The notes below the pieces were generated by a model. The model was not told where the DNA came from, searched no databases, and saw nothing but the letters and a program-made list of their open reading frames with translations. This document shows positions 1 to 8,575 of a DNA stretch of 64,000 nt, one piece after another. Origin of the DNA: Lachnospiraceae bacterium (lineage in GTDB: Bacteria; Bacillota; Clostridia; Lachnospirales; Lachnospiraceae); contig CAJTCY010000020.1 in NCBI GenBank assembly GCA_910575075.1, positions 1-64,000 on the forward strand, written 5' to 3'. Numbering within the stretch: the stretch's first letter is position 1; each line of letters begins with the position of its first letter. The position numbers and the translations under genes are program-made.

Positions 1-201
1 GGGTACACATCGAGGCCATTTAGAACGGGAAGTGATGACGTTTTATTTGGAGTGCCCACAAACACTATATATCTGCCCTGTATGAGGTAAAGATCACTCC
101 ATAACCTCAGCATCATTCATTAACAGGTATCAAAAAGTATTGAATTTATTGAAAAAAACACTTGACTATATGGAGAGGAAATAACATAAAGGAAAGCTTA
201 T

Positions 202-579
202 ATGAACTCTTTCAAAATTGGAAATACAGAATTTGGAATAGGAAATGTTCAATTTTTTATTGCAGACAATTTATTAAATCTTGAAATTTCTGGAAACGAT
301 GACATTTTCGATGAATTAACTATAGATGATAATTGTGAATGGAGTTGGGCATTATATCCGCCCCAAATTTATTTTCGTGATGTTCTATATACAGGAAAAG
401 ATATAGAAGTAGACACAGATTTTCTTGAGGAGTATGATGTTGCACTTTATATGATGGAACACAATGATTTTATAGGTACATTGAAACTTTCGGACAGCAG
501 TATTGATATTTGCGGACAAGTTGAGATAGACGGCGAACTTTTATCACTTGTCATAAGCATTGAGAGAAAAAATCTATAA
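202..579 (+). CDS. Small acidic hypothetical protein
   Basis: A 125-residue acidic protein with no signal peptide, membrane segment or recognisable motif. The ATG follows an AAAGGA ribosome site at about 190-195. It is mostly alternating hydrophobic and acidic residues, as in small beta-rich proteins. Size, acidity and the mobile setting would suit an immunity-type protein, but nothing in the sequence proves that. It is AT-rich like the other cargo genes of the island. The function is unknown. Confidence 0.6.
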   Translation: MNSFKIGNTEFGIGNVQFFIADNLLNLEISGNDDIFDELTIDDNCEWSWALYPPQIYFRDVLYTGKDIEVDTDFLEEYDVALYMMEHNDFIGTLKLSDSSIDICGQVEIDGELLSLVISIERKNL

Positions 580-736
580 AAATTTCTATAGACTATATTG
601 AGAAAAGCCTGAGCCTGAAAATACAAGAAGCATGTGCCGATAGCGGTTATGACACAAACCGTATCAGCCAGCCAGAACTACAAATACAGTGACGAAAGAG
701 TACCGATGCCCCAAAAAAGCATGAAACCTGAAATGG

Positions 737-1066
737 ATGAAAAAGAAGCGGCTTATGTATGGGTGGTGGCCGGATGAACAGCCTTCGGATGAGATTAAGA
801 GGTATGTGGAGAGCCAGTTGGATAGGCTGGGGTGGAAGGTTGATGTGGTGTTGAGCCATACCACGCCGTTGAAATATCAGCCGGTGGAGGTGTTCATGGC
901 CGGGGTTGACCAGAGCAGGGTGGACAAGTCTACGGAGGAATAGCTGGATGGGATTGAGGACAGGCTGGATTATGGGAAGTGGTATTGCGGGCATTATCAT
1001 ACGGAGAAGAAGGTTGATAGGGTGGAGATGATGTTTGAGAATTTTGATGTGTTTGGTGGAAGATAA
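737..1066 (+). pseudogene. Metallophosphoesterase C-terminal remnant with amber stop
   Basis: The reading frame resembles the C-terminal third of a bacterial calcineurin-like metallophosphoesterase: a YGWWPDEQPS segment, then VVLSHTTPLKY (late metal-ligand His), then GHYHTEKK (second His-containing ligand motif). The frame is cut by TAG at 941-943, where TGG (Trp, in STEEWL) is expected. It continues in the same frame to TAA at 1064-1066. The N-terminal metal-binding half is absent, so this is a decayed fragment. The family assignment is from motif recognition. Confidence 0.7.
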
Positions 1067-1096
1067 TTGTAATGGGATATTATATGGAGGCAAAAG

Positions 1097-2095
1097 ATGG
1101 AATGGTATGAAAAGTGGCCATATAAACAGATAGGTTTTGAAGACGTTGAACAAAAAGACATAAAGGAAAATATGTGTGAATGTTGTATAGCGTTTATTGA
1201 TATTTTAGGTTTCAAAGCTATGGCAAATAAAAATATTGAGAAGGTTATCTTAGCTTTAAGATATATAAAAATGTTTAGAGATTCTTTTTATAGAATTCCA
1301 TCACGTATGGGTAATCCAAAGTATACAGAGGTAGTATCAGAACCAGACGAAGAAATGGATGAATATGATAATTTACCAAAAGCAACTATGTTCTCAGATA
1401 GTATTGTCATATCAAAAGAAATAGATGAGTATTTTAGTTTTTCGAATTTTATACAGTTTATTGCACAATTGCAATTTGAACTGTTAAGAGAAGGAATATT
1501 GTTAAGAGGAGGGATTGATATAGGGCCAGTATATCATGATGACTCATTTATTTTTGGAAGTGGTATGATATCAGCTTATTTATTAGAAAGCGAAGTTTCA
1601 AAATATCCAAGAATAACGATAAGTAGGAATACAATAGAAAAAATACAATTATGGGATAAAGAAGAATTTGAAAACAAATTTAAAGATTATATTTGGTTTG
1701 ATGATAAAAAGATATTTTTATTTCCGAAAGATTTAGAAAATGACCTTTATGATAATGAATTTGCATTTATAAAAAGAGATTCAGAAGACATTATATATAT
1801 TGACTATATGCGTATTGGTTGTCAAATGATTCAAGCTTCTAAAGAAGATATATATGCAATGAATAAATATGTTTGTACAAATTTCATAGAAGATACATTG
1901 AGTAAAATTCAAGAATTGATTTATAATGGTATAAAAAATGAGGATATAAGAGTTCGAGAAAAATATGAGTGGCTTAGAAAATATTTTAATACGACAATAA
2001 GACAAATCATTAAAACATACGAAAATAGAATTGTAGATATTTATGAAGAAAATGAGGAAATGAAAGAGATGTTATCGACATTGTTGATTGTATAA
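1097..2095 (+). CDS. Class III nucleotide cyclase-like protein
   Basis: A 332-residue soluble protein whose N-terminal half follows the class III adenylate/guanylate cyclase pattern. AFIDILGF carries the first metal-binding Asp (D35), MFSDSIVIS the second (D101), LLRGGIDIG (about 136-143) is the following core strand, and the GSGMISAYLLES segment (about 154-165) matches the G-x-(A/V)-N-x-A-x-R-L-E helix. The C-terminal 150 residues are alpha-helical and unassigned. A second, frameshifted gene with the same motifs starts at 8792. Stand-alone cyclases of this kind in defence islands include the Pycsar uridylate/cytidylate cyclases. No cyclic-nucleotide-binding effector is seen next to it, so a Pycsar role is only a hypothesis. 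Confidence 0.6.
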   Translation: MEWYEKWPYKQIGFEDVEQKDIKENMCECCIAFIDILGFKAMANKNIEKVILALRYIKMFRDSFYRIPSRMGNPKYTEVVSEPDEEMDEYDNLPKATMFSDSIVISKEIDEYFSFSNFIQFIAQLQFELLREGILLRGGIDIGPVYHDDSFIFGSGMISAYLLESEVSKYPRITISRNTIEKIQLWDKEEFENKFKDYIWFDDKKIFLFPKDLENDLYDNEFAFIKRDSEDIIYIDYMRIGCQMIQASKEDIYAMNKYVCTNFIEDTLSKIQELIYNGIKNEDIRVREKYEWLRKYFNTTIRQIIKTYENRIVDIYEENEEMKEMLSTLLIV

Positions 2096-3326
2096 TGAGA
2101 TATGAAAAAATAAAAAATCTTTTGTCCCATACTTGACATGAGCTGAAGGCAACGGCCGGAGCCAGAGGGAATTCATCCGCTGTCTGGCGTTGCATAACGG
2201 ATATATGATAAATTTTGTGAATGCGGGCAAGAATGAAATGCTGGAGGCGAGCAGAGAATCTTTCCTCTGCGAGTATGGAGCAACTGTACGTAGATACATT
2301 TATGTGCAACGCTGCCGAATGGATGTATCTGTGATTTTATTACCAAGATGGTAAATTTCGTTGGTGATTGGTATTGATGGTTAAATACAGAGATAAGTAA
2401 AAGCTAATTTGATTTTATCAACAGAATTTCTTAAGGAAATACCAAGGTTATTAAATGGTTGTGTCGATGATACTGAAAAATGAATAAGAGAGTATTCTTG
2501 GTTTTTATATATGGAAAGAGAAGCGCTTTACTGGCTATGTAGTTAGACGCTTTCTATTTGCTTTACTATCGACTCCAAGTTGTAACCATGAATAAAATCA
2601 GGAAAATACCCGCATGGACAAGGCAACATCGCAACTACGATTTTTATACAATGGGAAAACGCCAAAAACGCTGAAAATAGGGCTTTCTGCGGGTTTGGCG
2701 GGTTAGGATTTTGGCATTTTTATGTGCCGCTACGGTTCATGGGTTGTTCTGCCCAGAAATTTTGCACCTCTTTTTAACGATTGCCCATTTTCGCTGTGTA
2801 ATTGTTAAAATATTTAGGCGTATCGTTAAAACATTCAAAAAAGAGAAAAGGTTGATTGGTGAAAAGCGGTTGAATTTATGGAGTAATGTATTTAACAGCT
2901 TCCTAGGCGGCTATCAATAATTGATGCCATAGGAATTTTCGTACTCGCAGGCAAAAGTAAGGAGAAATGGCTTGAAATCAAGGGATTTTGAGCGTAGAGG
3001 GGTTCATCGGAAAGGTTGGTGGGCCTCTCTTTTTTGCGTTTTGGGATACCGCTGTGAATATGTGTCTACACGTTACGGATGATACGTCATAAATTCTTTG
3101 CACCATATTCTACACGATTATAAATATAACCTCATATTTTGCATCTTGATGCACCAGTAGCAGGCATGTACGCCTGCCGTTAAAATCTTCACCCATTCTA
3201 CCATATAGTCTATAATCACTCGCTTATCCTTAAATATATCCATATATTGCTATTTCTACATTATATGATATAAATATGATATAATTTTTATAGATTGATA
3301 CCCATAAGCGAAAGAGAGGTGCTCTC
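2096..3326 (+). other. 1.2-kb region without an intact gene
   Basis: No convincing complete gene. A short frame at about 2163-2352 (…FVNAGKNEMLEASRES…) reads like a degraded coding piece with no usable start. Positions 2601-2831 hold one copy of a dispersed repeat shared with 16715-16911. The last 100 bases before 3327 are very AT-rich with TATAAT-like boxes that could serve the truncated ATPase gene. The rest looks like eroded mobile DNA. Confidence 0.5.
2601..2831 (+). repeat. Dispersed intergenic repeat, copy A
   Basis: It begins GGAAAATACCCGCATGGACA and ends with a TTTTTAACGAT / ATCGTTAAAA inverted pair (2771-2781 and 2822-2831). The same order of blocks occurs at 16715-16911: GGAAAATACCC-CATGG-CAAGG-AACATCG, then TACAATGG-AAAC, a GGCGG block, then TTTGCA-CTCTTTTTAACGAT. 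The copies diverge between blocks but keep the order. It codes for nothing obvious. It may be a small non-autonomous element or the conserved end of a mobile unit. Confidence 0.5.
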
Positions 3327-3614
3327 ATGAAAATAGCGACCATTAATATTCAAAACTTCCGAAAGCTACTCCAGTGCCGTATAGACTTTAGCGAAAAAAC
3401 GACTCTCTTTGTTGGCACCAATAATAGTGGAAAGACTTCTGCCATGGATGCACTTGGGAAGTTCCTTTCAGATCGCAAGTTTACATTTAATGATATTACA
3501 ATATCAAAACGCACAGCAATTGCAGTTATTGCTTATACGGAGGATGTAGATTCCGTAAAAAATACAACAATAACGAATGGCTGGTTTTCAGAGGATGAGG
3601 TATATATACTATGA
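3327..3614 (+). pseudogene. Truncated OLD/RecF-like AAA ATPase, N-terminal fragment
   Basis: A 95-residue fragment opening with an ABC-type ATPase core: MKIATINIQNFRKL, then Walker A GTNNSGKTS (residues 30-38) and ALGKFL. This is the usual start of OLD-family and related ATP-dependent nucleases, several of which act in phage defence (GajA of Gabija, for example). The frame stops at 3612-3614, far short of the 500-700 residues expected. Signature, Walker B and TOPRIM parts are missing. A 38-residue open stretch at about 3632-3740 in another frame is not recognisable as its continuation. Confidence 0.65.
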
Positions 3615-3874
3615 TTATCTTGTAGACTATATTGCCTTGGGGTTTACCATTAACATTTATCCGCAACGATATGGTCCTTTTTGCGTTAATGGCATATAAT
3701 ATGTGGATTACCTCCGTTGCCTTTACCTGGTCTAAAACCTAATGGCGTAAGAGAAAGAAAAAAGAATCCGACCAAAAATAAGAAAGCGGTTGCGGCTTAT
3801 AGGAGTTTTCGTTATACTGTAGATAGATAATTTAGATATATCAATGGTTTTGAGTAGATAAAGGAGTGGAACTT

Positions 3875-4178
3875 ATGTATAGCACAGTGATAGAAATTAA
3901 GAAAAATGTTACAGGAGAAACATTGCAACGGTTATGCCAAATGGCGGAAAATGCTTTTACTAACCGTGCTGGAAGCGTAAAAAACTCCAGCAAAGACCCG
4001 CATCGTCTGATTTTTAAGGGGGGGAGAACAGGATTATGGCTGTTTAGACTTGGGGGTTGCAGAGTTGGCGGATAAAGACAGCTTTAGAAAACAGGTTGCC
4101 TCATGGGATTGGATTGATGATGAAGAATCTGAGGAAAGTTGCAATATATTAGCCGTATATGCAGAGCCAGTGTATTGA
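3875..4178 (+). pseudogene. Frameshifted small protein upstream of vapD-like gene
   Basis: ATG at 3875 follows AAGGAG (3861-3866). The frame is coherent to a run of seven G at 4018-4024, then ends early at 4073-4075. Removing one G restores a protein of about 100 residues that continues KGGEQDYGCLDLG and ends AVYAEPVY at TGA 4176-4178. That stop is 1 nt before the VapD-like ATG at 4180. The tight coupling suggests a toxin-antitoxin-like pair, with this gene as the possible antitoxin. The family is not recognised. The one-base change in a homopolymer could be decay, slippage or a sequencing error. Confidence 0.55.
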
Positions 4179-4179
4179 T

Positions 4180-4524
4180 ATGACTGGAACAAGAAAACAG
4201 ATTACGTTTGACTTAGACGCAAAAGCATTGCAAAAGCATTATCCTGGCGAAAGTTGGAACAACGTTTACGATATTATAAAACGACACATGCTTAAAAATG
4301 GCTTCAAATGGCTGCAAGGTTCGGTTTATGTTTCCGAGTATGTGTTGACGACAGGAAAAGTGACGCGTATTTTGAGAGGCCTGGTTAAGAAGAATCCCTG
4401 GCTGAACCTTTGTGTGCGGGACTGCCGGGAGACAAACATCGGCAAAGATCACAGTAAGAATCATATATTTGATAAGGGCGCAAACATACTGGCAAGAGAA
4501 GATACTGATTTTGGCGGTATCTGA
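4180..4524 (+). CDS. vapD: VapD-family (Cas2-like) endoribonuclease
   Basis: A 114-residue protein matching the VapD pattern: an ITFDLDAKALQKHY first strand and helix with the conserved Asp, then NNVYDIIKRHMLKNGF, then WLQGSVYVS. VapD proteins have the Cas2 ferredoxin-like fold and cut mRNA as toxins. ATG 4180 is chosen because the longer frame from 4159 overlaps the upstream gene and has no ribosome site. The stop of the frameshifted upstream partner lies just before it, so translation was probably coupled. If the upstream gene is the antitoxin and is broken, the toxin may be weak, silent or controlled otherwise. Confidence 0.65.
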   Translation: MTGTRKQITFDLDAKALQKHYPGESWNNVYDIIKRHMLKNGFKWLQGSVYVSEYVLTTGKVTRILRGLVKKNPWLNLCVRDCRETNIGKDHSKNHIFDKGANILAREDTDFGGI

Positions 4525-4733
4525 TTCTAAAAGCTGGCAATGAACTAACGTATGCATTGGTTGATGCATATGGGTCGGTTGTCCATTAGTGCAAACGAAT
4601 TGTGTAAAAGGGGCTGTCGGGAAATAGATCATCCCCTGAACTTTCTTCCCCAAAAAAGAAAAAAGATGGTAAGCGTCAAATAAGATAGTGGATAGAAAAA
4701 ACACTACCGCCTCTTATACTAAAAGGGCAGTGG

Positions 4734-4879
4734 TCATCGGCAACGTTCCTGTACCATAGGCTCCCATGGCAGATAGTCATCCAGATATTCCGGATTTTCA
4801 AGAAATGTACTCCCCGGCATATCTGACAGGATATATTTGATACATTTCATTGCATTCAGTCCATTGGCTTTTGGATTTA
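4734..4879 (-). pseudogene. IS66-family transposase (TnpC) C-terminal remnant
   Basis: Read on the minus strand this codes for about 48 residues: KANGLNAMKCIKYILSDMP, then LDDYLPWEPMV, then QERCR and a stop. That matches the usual end of IS66 TnpC transposases (ANGL-x(3-5)-YLKYLL… LPW). The rest of the element is missing; the fragment ends where an IS3-type end begins (4880). It is a remnant and cannot transpose. Confidence 0.65.
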
Positions 4880-5026
4880 TGTCAATATCTTGGCACAAAA
4901 AGTTGAAAGTTTATGCTACTTTTTTTAATTCCTCATCTTCCTTTTGTTGGGGTGTCATATAACCGATGGCACTGTGTATTTTTTTACGGTTATACCAGCC
5001 TTCTATGTACTCAACCGGATGTTCAT
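4880..5026 (-). mobile_element. IS3-family insertion sequence end with transposase C-terminus
   Basis: Minus-strand coding from about 5026 down to the stop at 4911-4913 gives HPVEYIEGWYNRKKIHSAIG, then YMTPQQ and a KKVA tail. This is the standard C-terminus of IS3-family OrfB (DDE integrase core end). Beyond the stop, 4880 onwards reads TGTCAATATCTTGGCAC, a plausible IS3 terminus. The upstream part of the element is absent: at about 5026 the sequence changes abruptly into a serine recombinase gene on the other strand. It is therefore a truncated IS end. Confidence 0.7.
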
Positions 5027-5972
5027 GCAGGGGCAGACTCCCTACGCCATCGCAAAACACCTCACGGACAAGGGCATCCCAACGCCTACAGGAAAGGAGA
5101 CGTGGCGGCACAGGACGGTGGAGAACATCCTCTCCAACGAAAAGTACAAAGGCGACGCCCGCCTGCAGAAGTGCTACACGGTGGACTTCCTTTCCAAAAA
5201 GCGCAAGGCGAATGAGGGGGAAGTGCCGCAGTATTATGTGGAGGGCAGCCACGATGCCATCATCGATCCCGCGGAGTGGCAGCTCGTGCAGATGGAGATA
5301 CAGCGGCGGAAGAACCTGGGGCGGAGCCATAACTGCTGCAGCCCGTTCTCGGCAAAGCTGAAATGCGGCGACTGCGGGGAACACTTCGGCTCCAAGGTCT
5401 GGCATTCCACCAGCAAATATAAGCGGACGGTCTGGCAGTGCAACGCCAAGTTCAAGGGGGAAAGCAGGTGCGCCACGCCCCATCTGTACGAGCAGCGGAT
5501 CAAGGAGCTGTTCCTGGAGGCGCTCGGCATCCTGATGGAGAACCGGGAGGAGGTCATCGGGGACTGCAGGGCGGTCATGGAGGCCCTGGCCGACAGCAGC
5601 GCCATTGAAGCGGAGCTGGAAGCAGTCAGCAGGGAGAAGGAAGTGACAGCAGGGCTGATCCAAAGGCTGGTCGATGAGAACGCCACCCGGAAACTTGACC
5701 AGCACGACTACCGCAAAAAGTATGACGGGTATGCCAGCCGGTACGCCGCTTTGGAGAGCCGGGAGGACAGCCTGGAGAAAGAGCGGGAGAGGAAGGAAAT
5801 CCAGTATGACATTTTCAGCGGGTTCATTGCGGGGCTTAGCGAAACGGCGGAGCTGCCGGTGGATTTCAATGAGAAGCTGTTCCACAGGCTTGTGGACTTT
5901 GCAACGGTTTATTCAGACGGCAGGGTGGTATTCACTTTCCGCAACGGAGTGGAAGTCAGCACGGAGATATAA
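5027..5972 (+). pseudogene. Large serine recombinase, C-terminal part
   Basis: In frame from about 5027 the product begins FMQGQTPYAIAKHL, the start of the Recombinase domain, continues through WRHRTVENILSNEKYKGDA, and has a zinc ribbon (CGDCGEHF … WQCN) and a long coiled coil, ending at TAA 5970-5972. The catalytic resolvase domain with the nucleophilic Ser is missing. An open frame reaching back to 4944 is an artefact of the IS3 end. The N-terminal piece at 23534-23746 belongs to the same recombinase type. GC content is clearly higher than in neighbouring cargo genes. Confidence 0.8.
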
Positions 5973-6135
5973 AGCAGACAGCGGCCGGGGCATCGGGGTT
6001 ATACCAGATGCCGCTAGTCGCTTTTTCTGTGCGTGGAAATAGGGTATTACTGTGTATGGAAATTTGTAGGGGATTGAGGTATAATTTTGATGTTAGATTT
6101 TGGAGATAAGAAAAAATTAAAGGAGAGATAATAAA

Positions 6136-7107
6136 ATGTCAGAAAAAAAGATGCCAATGTTATTGATCAGCCATGCAACTGATGATAAGAAATATGTAGA
6201 ATATTTAGTTACTCTTTTTGAGAATATTGGATTAAATCAGAAACATATGATTTGCTCATCAGCACCAGGATATGGAATACCTTTAAATCAGCCTGTTTAT
6301 GATTGGCTCGCAAGTAAATTTATGGATTTTGATGTGGATTTGTATGTTATATTTGTTTTGTCAGATAGATATTATTCGAGTTCGCCATGTTTAAATGAAA
6401 TGGGAGCTGCATGGGTAACCAAAAAAGAATATACATCAATATTACTTCCAGGTTTTAATTTTTCACAAATTAAAGGAGCGATTAACCCGAATCAAATATC
6501 AATCAAACTAGATTCTGATGAAGATGAACTAAAGCAAAGACTGAATGAGTTGAAAGATAATTTAACGGATAAATTTGATTTAACCAAGATTGTTGATATA
6601 AGATGGGAACGATTCAGAGGTGCATTTATAGATGCGATAAATGCAATCCAAAAAGAGAAAGAAGATAAAAGAATACGTGAAAACCAGCCTTCTTTTGCTG
6701 TTAAGATAGATGGTATAAATACACAGTTGCCTGGAACGGCTGAAATACTGAGTGCTGATTTCACTGGAAGAACCCGTCATAAAAATCTTCAGTTTTCTAT
6801 CGAAATTATAAATGATAAAGTAGCTAGGAATCTTATCGTATTTGACAAATTGCTAACGACGGCATTGAAAGTCGGAGAAAAATGCAGAATGATTGTTGCA
6901 TATGAGGATTCGGAGGATGTAAAAAAATGGCCATCTAAAGTGACAAAAATTTTACATTCAGAATATGAGGATACAGAGGGACTTCCAAATTGGTTTAATA
7001 TATGCTATCAAGATATAGAAGGTCGAAATATGGTTCAGAGTCTTAAATTGCAGTCATTTGATGGTGAAATGTATTACGATTTGGATGGCTATCCTTGGGA
7101 AGCATAA
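6136..7107 (+). CDS. TIR-domain protein with uncharacterised C-terminal domain
   Basis: A 323-residue protein with AAGGAGAG just upstream. Residues 8-150 look like a bacterial TIR domain: strand A MLLISHATDD, strand D VDLYVIFVLSDRYY, then CLNEMGAAW with a candidate catalytic Glu at E88. TIR domains of this kind cleave NAD+ or make cyclic ADP-ribose signals in anti-phage systems (Thoeris, CBASS, Pycsar TIR effectors). Residues 190-323 form a second domain, probably beta-rich (SFAVKIDGINTQLPGTAEI…), which I do not recognise and which may be the sensor. It has no membrane segment. It is AT-rich like the HNH gene that follows. Confidence 0.75.
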   Translation: MSEKKMPMLLISHATDDKKYVEYLVTLFENIGLNQKHMICSSAPGYGIPLNQPVYDWLASKFMDFDVDLYVIFVLSDRYYSSSPCLNEMGAAWVTKKEYTSILLPGFNFSQIKGAINPNQISIKLDSDEDELKQRLNELKDNLTDKFDLTKIVDIRWERFRGAFIDAINAIQKEKEDKRIRENQPSFAVKIDGINTQLPGTAEILSADFTGRTRHKNLQFSIEIINDKVARNLIVFDKLLTTALKVGEKCRMIVAYEDSEDVKKWPSKVTKILHSEYEDTEGLPNWFNICYQDIEGRNMVQSLKLQSFDGEMYYDLDGYPWEA

Positions 7108-7253
7108 TTAATAAGGAAAAAATTCTCGATAAATTCTAGTTGATAGGAAAGATTGATAACTTCTGTTGTTGGGGAGTTAAATGAATTAAGGCTTTGATAT
7201 ATAAGTTTTTAATTGTGTTTTATATATAGGTGCAGATGATTAAGGAGGTATTT

Positions 7254-8345
7254 ATGCAAATAGGAATTAATGAAAGAATTGATCCAGAGATAATTTATTA
7301 TTATGAATCGTTTTACGATGTTTTACGCACGCCTGACTTTAATGATAAGTCTAGATTACTAAAGCCTAAACACGGAATACAAGTAATAGGAAATTCACAA
7401 AACAAACAATGTAGATTTTGCGGTAAAGGTGAAGATGAAGTGAGTTTCAAGAAAATCGCACATGTTTTTCCCGAATCTATTGGCAATAATGCTTTGGCGT
7501 CAAATTATGAGTGTGATTTATGTAATCAATATTTTGGTAATTCGATTGAAAATGAGTATGCGAATTTTTTTAGTTTATATCACAGCATAATGCAAATTTA
7601 TGGTAAGAATGGAATGCCAAAGTGTAGGTTTAAAGTGCCATGTTCAAAACGCACGGAAGAATGTGCTGATTATTGCATTGAAATTTTTTTTGACAATAAT
7701 AGACCTTGTATTCGTCAATGTAAAGAAGCTGGTAGAGAATACATAAACTGTACGGAGAATTCGATTACTATTTCAAAACCAGTAGGAAAATGTTGTCCGA
7801 TAGCTGTATTTAAGGCTATAGTGAAAATGGCAATAACAATTATGCCTATTGAGGAGTTATCTCCTTTTTCTAGCACAATTAAATGGCTTCTTGAACGGGA
7901 ACATTTTAATTTTTATAATAATAAAAAATTACTCGTTCGATATAAGATGATTCCTGGATTTAATGTAACAAAATATCCGCATTATTTATTGTTTCGACGC
8001 AAAAAAACTGTTTGGGATAAGCCTTATATGCTTTTTAATCTAACATATGGATGTTTTTCATTGTTTATAGAAATACCAAGAGACCCTAACAATTGCACTA
8101 CTTTAGAGTTTGAGAGGATGCCTTTCCCTCCTATTCCCTTTCATACGTCTACAGAAGGGGTATGGGACTTATCAGAAAAGGAAGGTGTTAAGGGGATAAA
8201 ACATAGCATTACATTAACTTTTGGAGCCATGAATGATTGCACAGAAAATGTTAAAATAAGTAACGAAAAAGGCAAACCCAAAATAAATTTTACTTTTGAT
8301 GGGGATGAAGATAAAAAATCTAATAGCTTTGGGTGCAAAAAATAA
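7254..8345 (+). CDS. HNH-type endonuclease-like protein
   Basis: 363 residues. ATG 7254 is preferred because AAGGAGG lies at 7242-7248. The N-terminal part carries CRFCGK (C53, C56), FKKIAHVFPES (H70) and ECDLCNQYFGN (C87, C90, N91). These are zinc-binding knuckles and the H-N core of HNH nucleases of the FKK-x-AH-x-x-PE-x-(L/I)GN type. The remaining 260 residues include a helical segment near 185-215 and are unassigned. It lies 146 bp after the TIR gene on the same strand, so co-transcription is possible. A perfect hairpin terminator overlaps its stop. A defensive DNA nuclease is likely from domain and neighbourhood only. Confidence 0.65.
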   Translation: MQIGINERIDPEIIYYYESFYDVLRTPDFNDKSRLLKPKHGIQVIGNSQNKQCRFCGKGEDEVSFKKIAHVFPESIGNNALASNYECDLCNQYFGNSIENEYANFFSLYHSIMQIYGKNGMPKCRFKVPCSKRTEECADYCIEIFFDNNRPCIRQCKEAGREYINCTENSITISKPVGKCCPIAVFKAIVKMAITIMPIEELSPFSSTIKWLLEREHFNFYNNKKLLVRYKMIPGFNVTKYPHYLLFRRKKTVWDKPYMLFNLTYGCFSLFIEIPRDPNNCTTLEFERMPFPPIPFHTSTEGVWDLSEKEGVKGIKHSITLTFGAMNDCTENVKISNEKGKPKINFTFDGDEDKKSNSFGCKK

Positions 8346-8383
8346 CGATAGCCACCTTAAAAAACAGGCTATCGTTATTTTTT
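8337..8383 (+). terminator. Strong hairpin at the end of the HNH gene
   Basis: AAAAAATAACGATAGCC (8337-8353) pairs perfectly with GGCTATCGTTATTTTTT (8367-8383) around a 13-nt loop. With A-tract and T-tract on opposite sides it could end transcription in either direction. The left arm overlaps the last codons of the HNH gene. The core CGATAGC recurs as single copies at about 8427 and 8502. Confidence 0.75.
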
Positions 8384-8522
8384 ACACTCCCAAATATCGA
8401 AAGTGCAACAATTCTAATTCAAAAAACGATAGCCGCCCAAGCACGGGTGCATCTGCCATTCCCCAAAGTGTTGATTTTAGGGCGTTTGCGGTAAATGTAA
8501 AAACGATAGCACCCATTCAAAA

Positions 8523-8575
8523 ATTGTATCAATCTCGACACGCAATATGGCTTGCGTACCACAATTTGATACAAT
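8523..8575 (+). repeat. Nested inverted repeat between HNH and cyclase genes
   Basis: ATTGTATCAA (8523-8532) is inverted exactly as TTGATACAAT (8566-8575). Nested inside are ACGCAA (8540-8545) and TTGCGT (8552-8557) around a 6-nt loop. The surrounding 8329-8616 also has a TTTGGGTGCAAA-(AT-rich)-AACGATAG segment at both ends. The whole looks like a small structured mobile or regulatory element rather than random intergenic DNA. ATTGATACAA pieces also occur at 16758 and 23756. Confidence 0.55.

Noticed and set aside
4944-5030. N-terminal extension of the recombinase frame
   Set aside because: It translates the reverse of the IS3 end and has no recombinase similarity, so the called fragment starts at the junction.
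4911-5885. 324-residue minus-strand frame
   Set aside because: Only the last 38 residues are real (IS3 transposase end). The rest is antisense to the serine recombinase, with low-complexity Leu/Pro composition.
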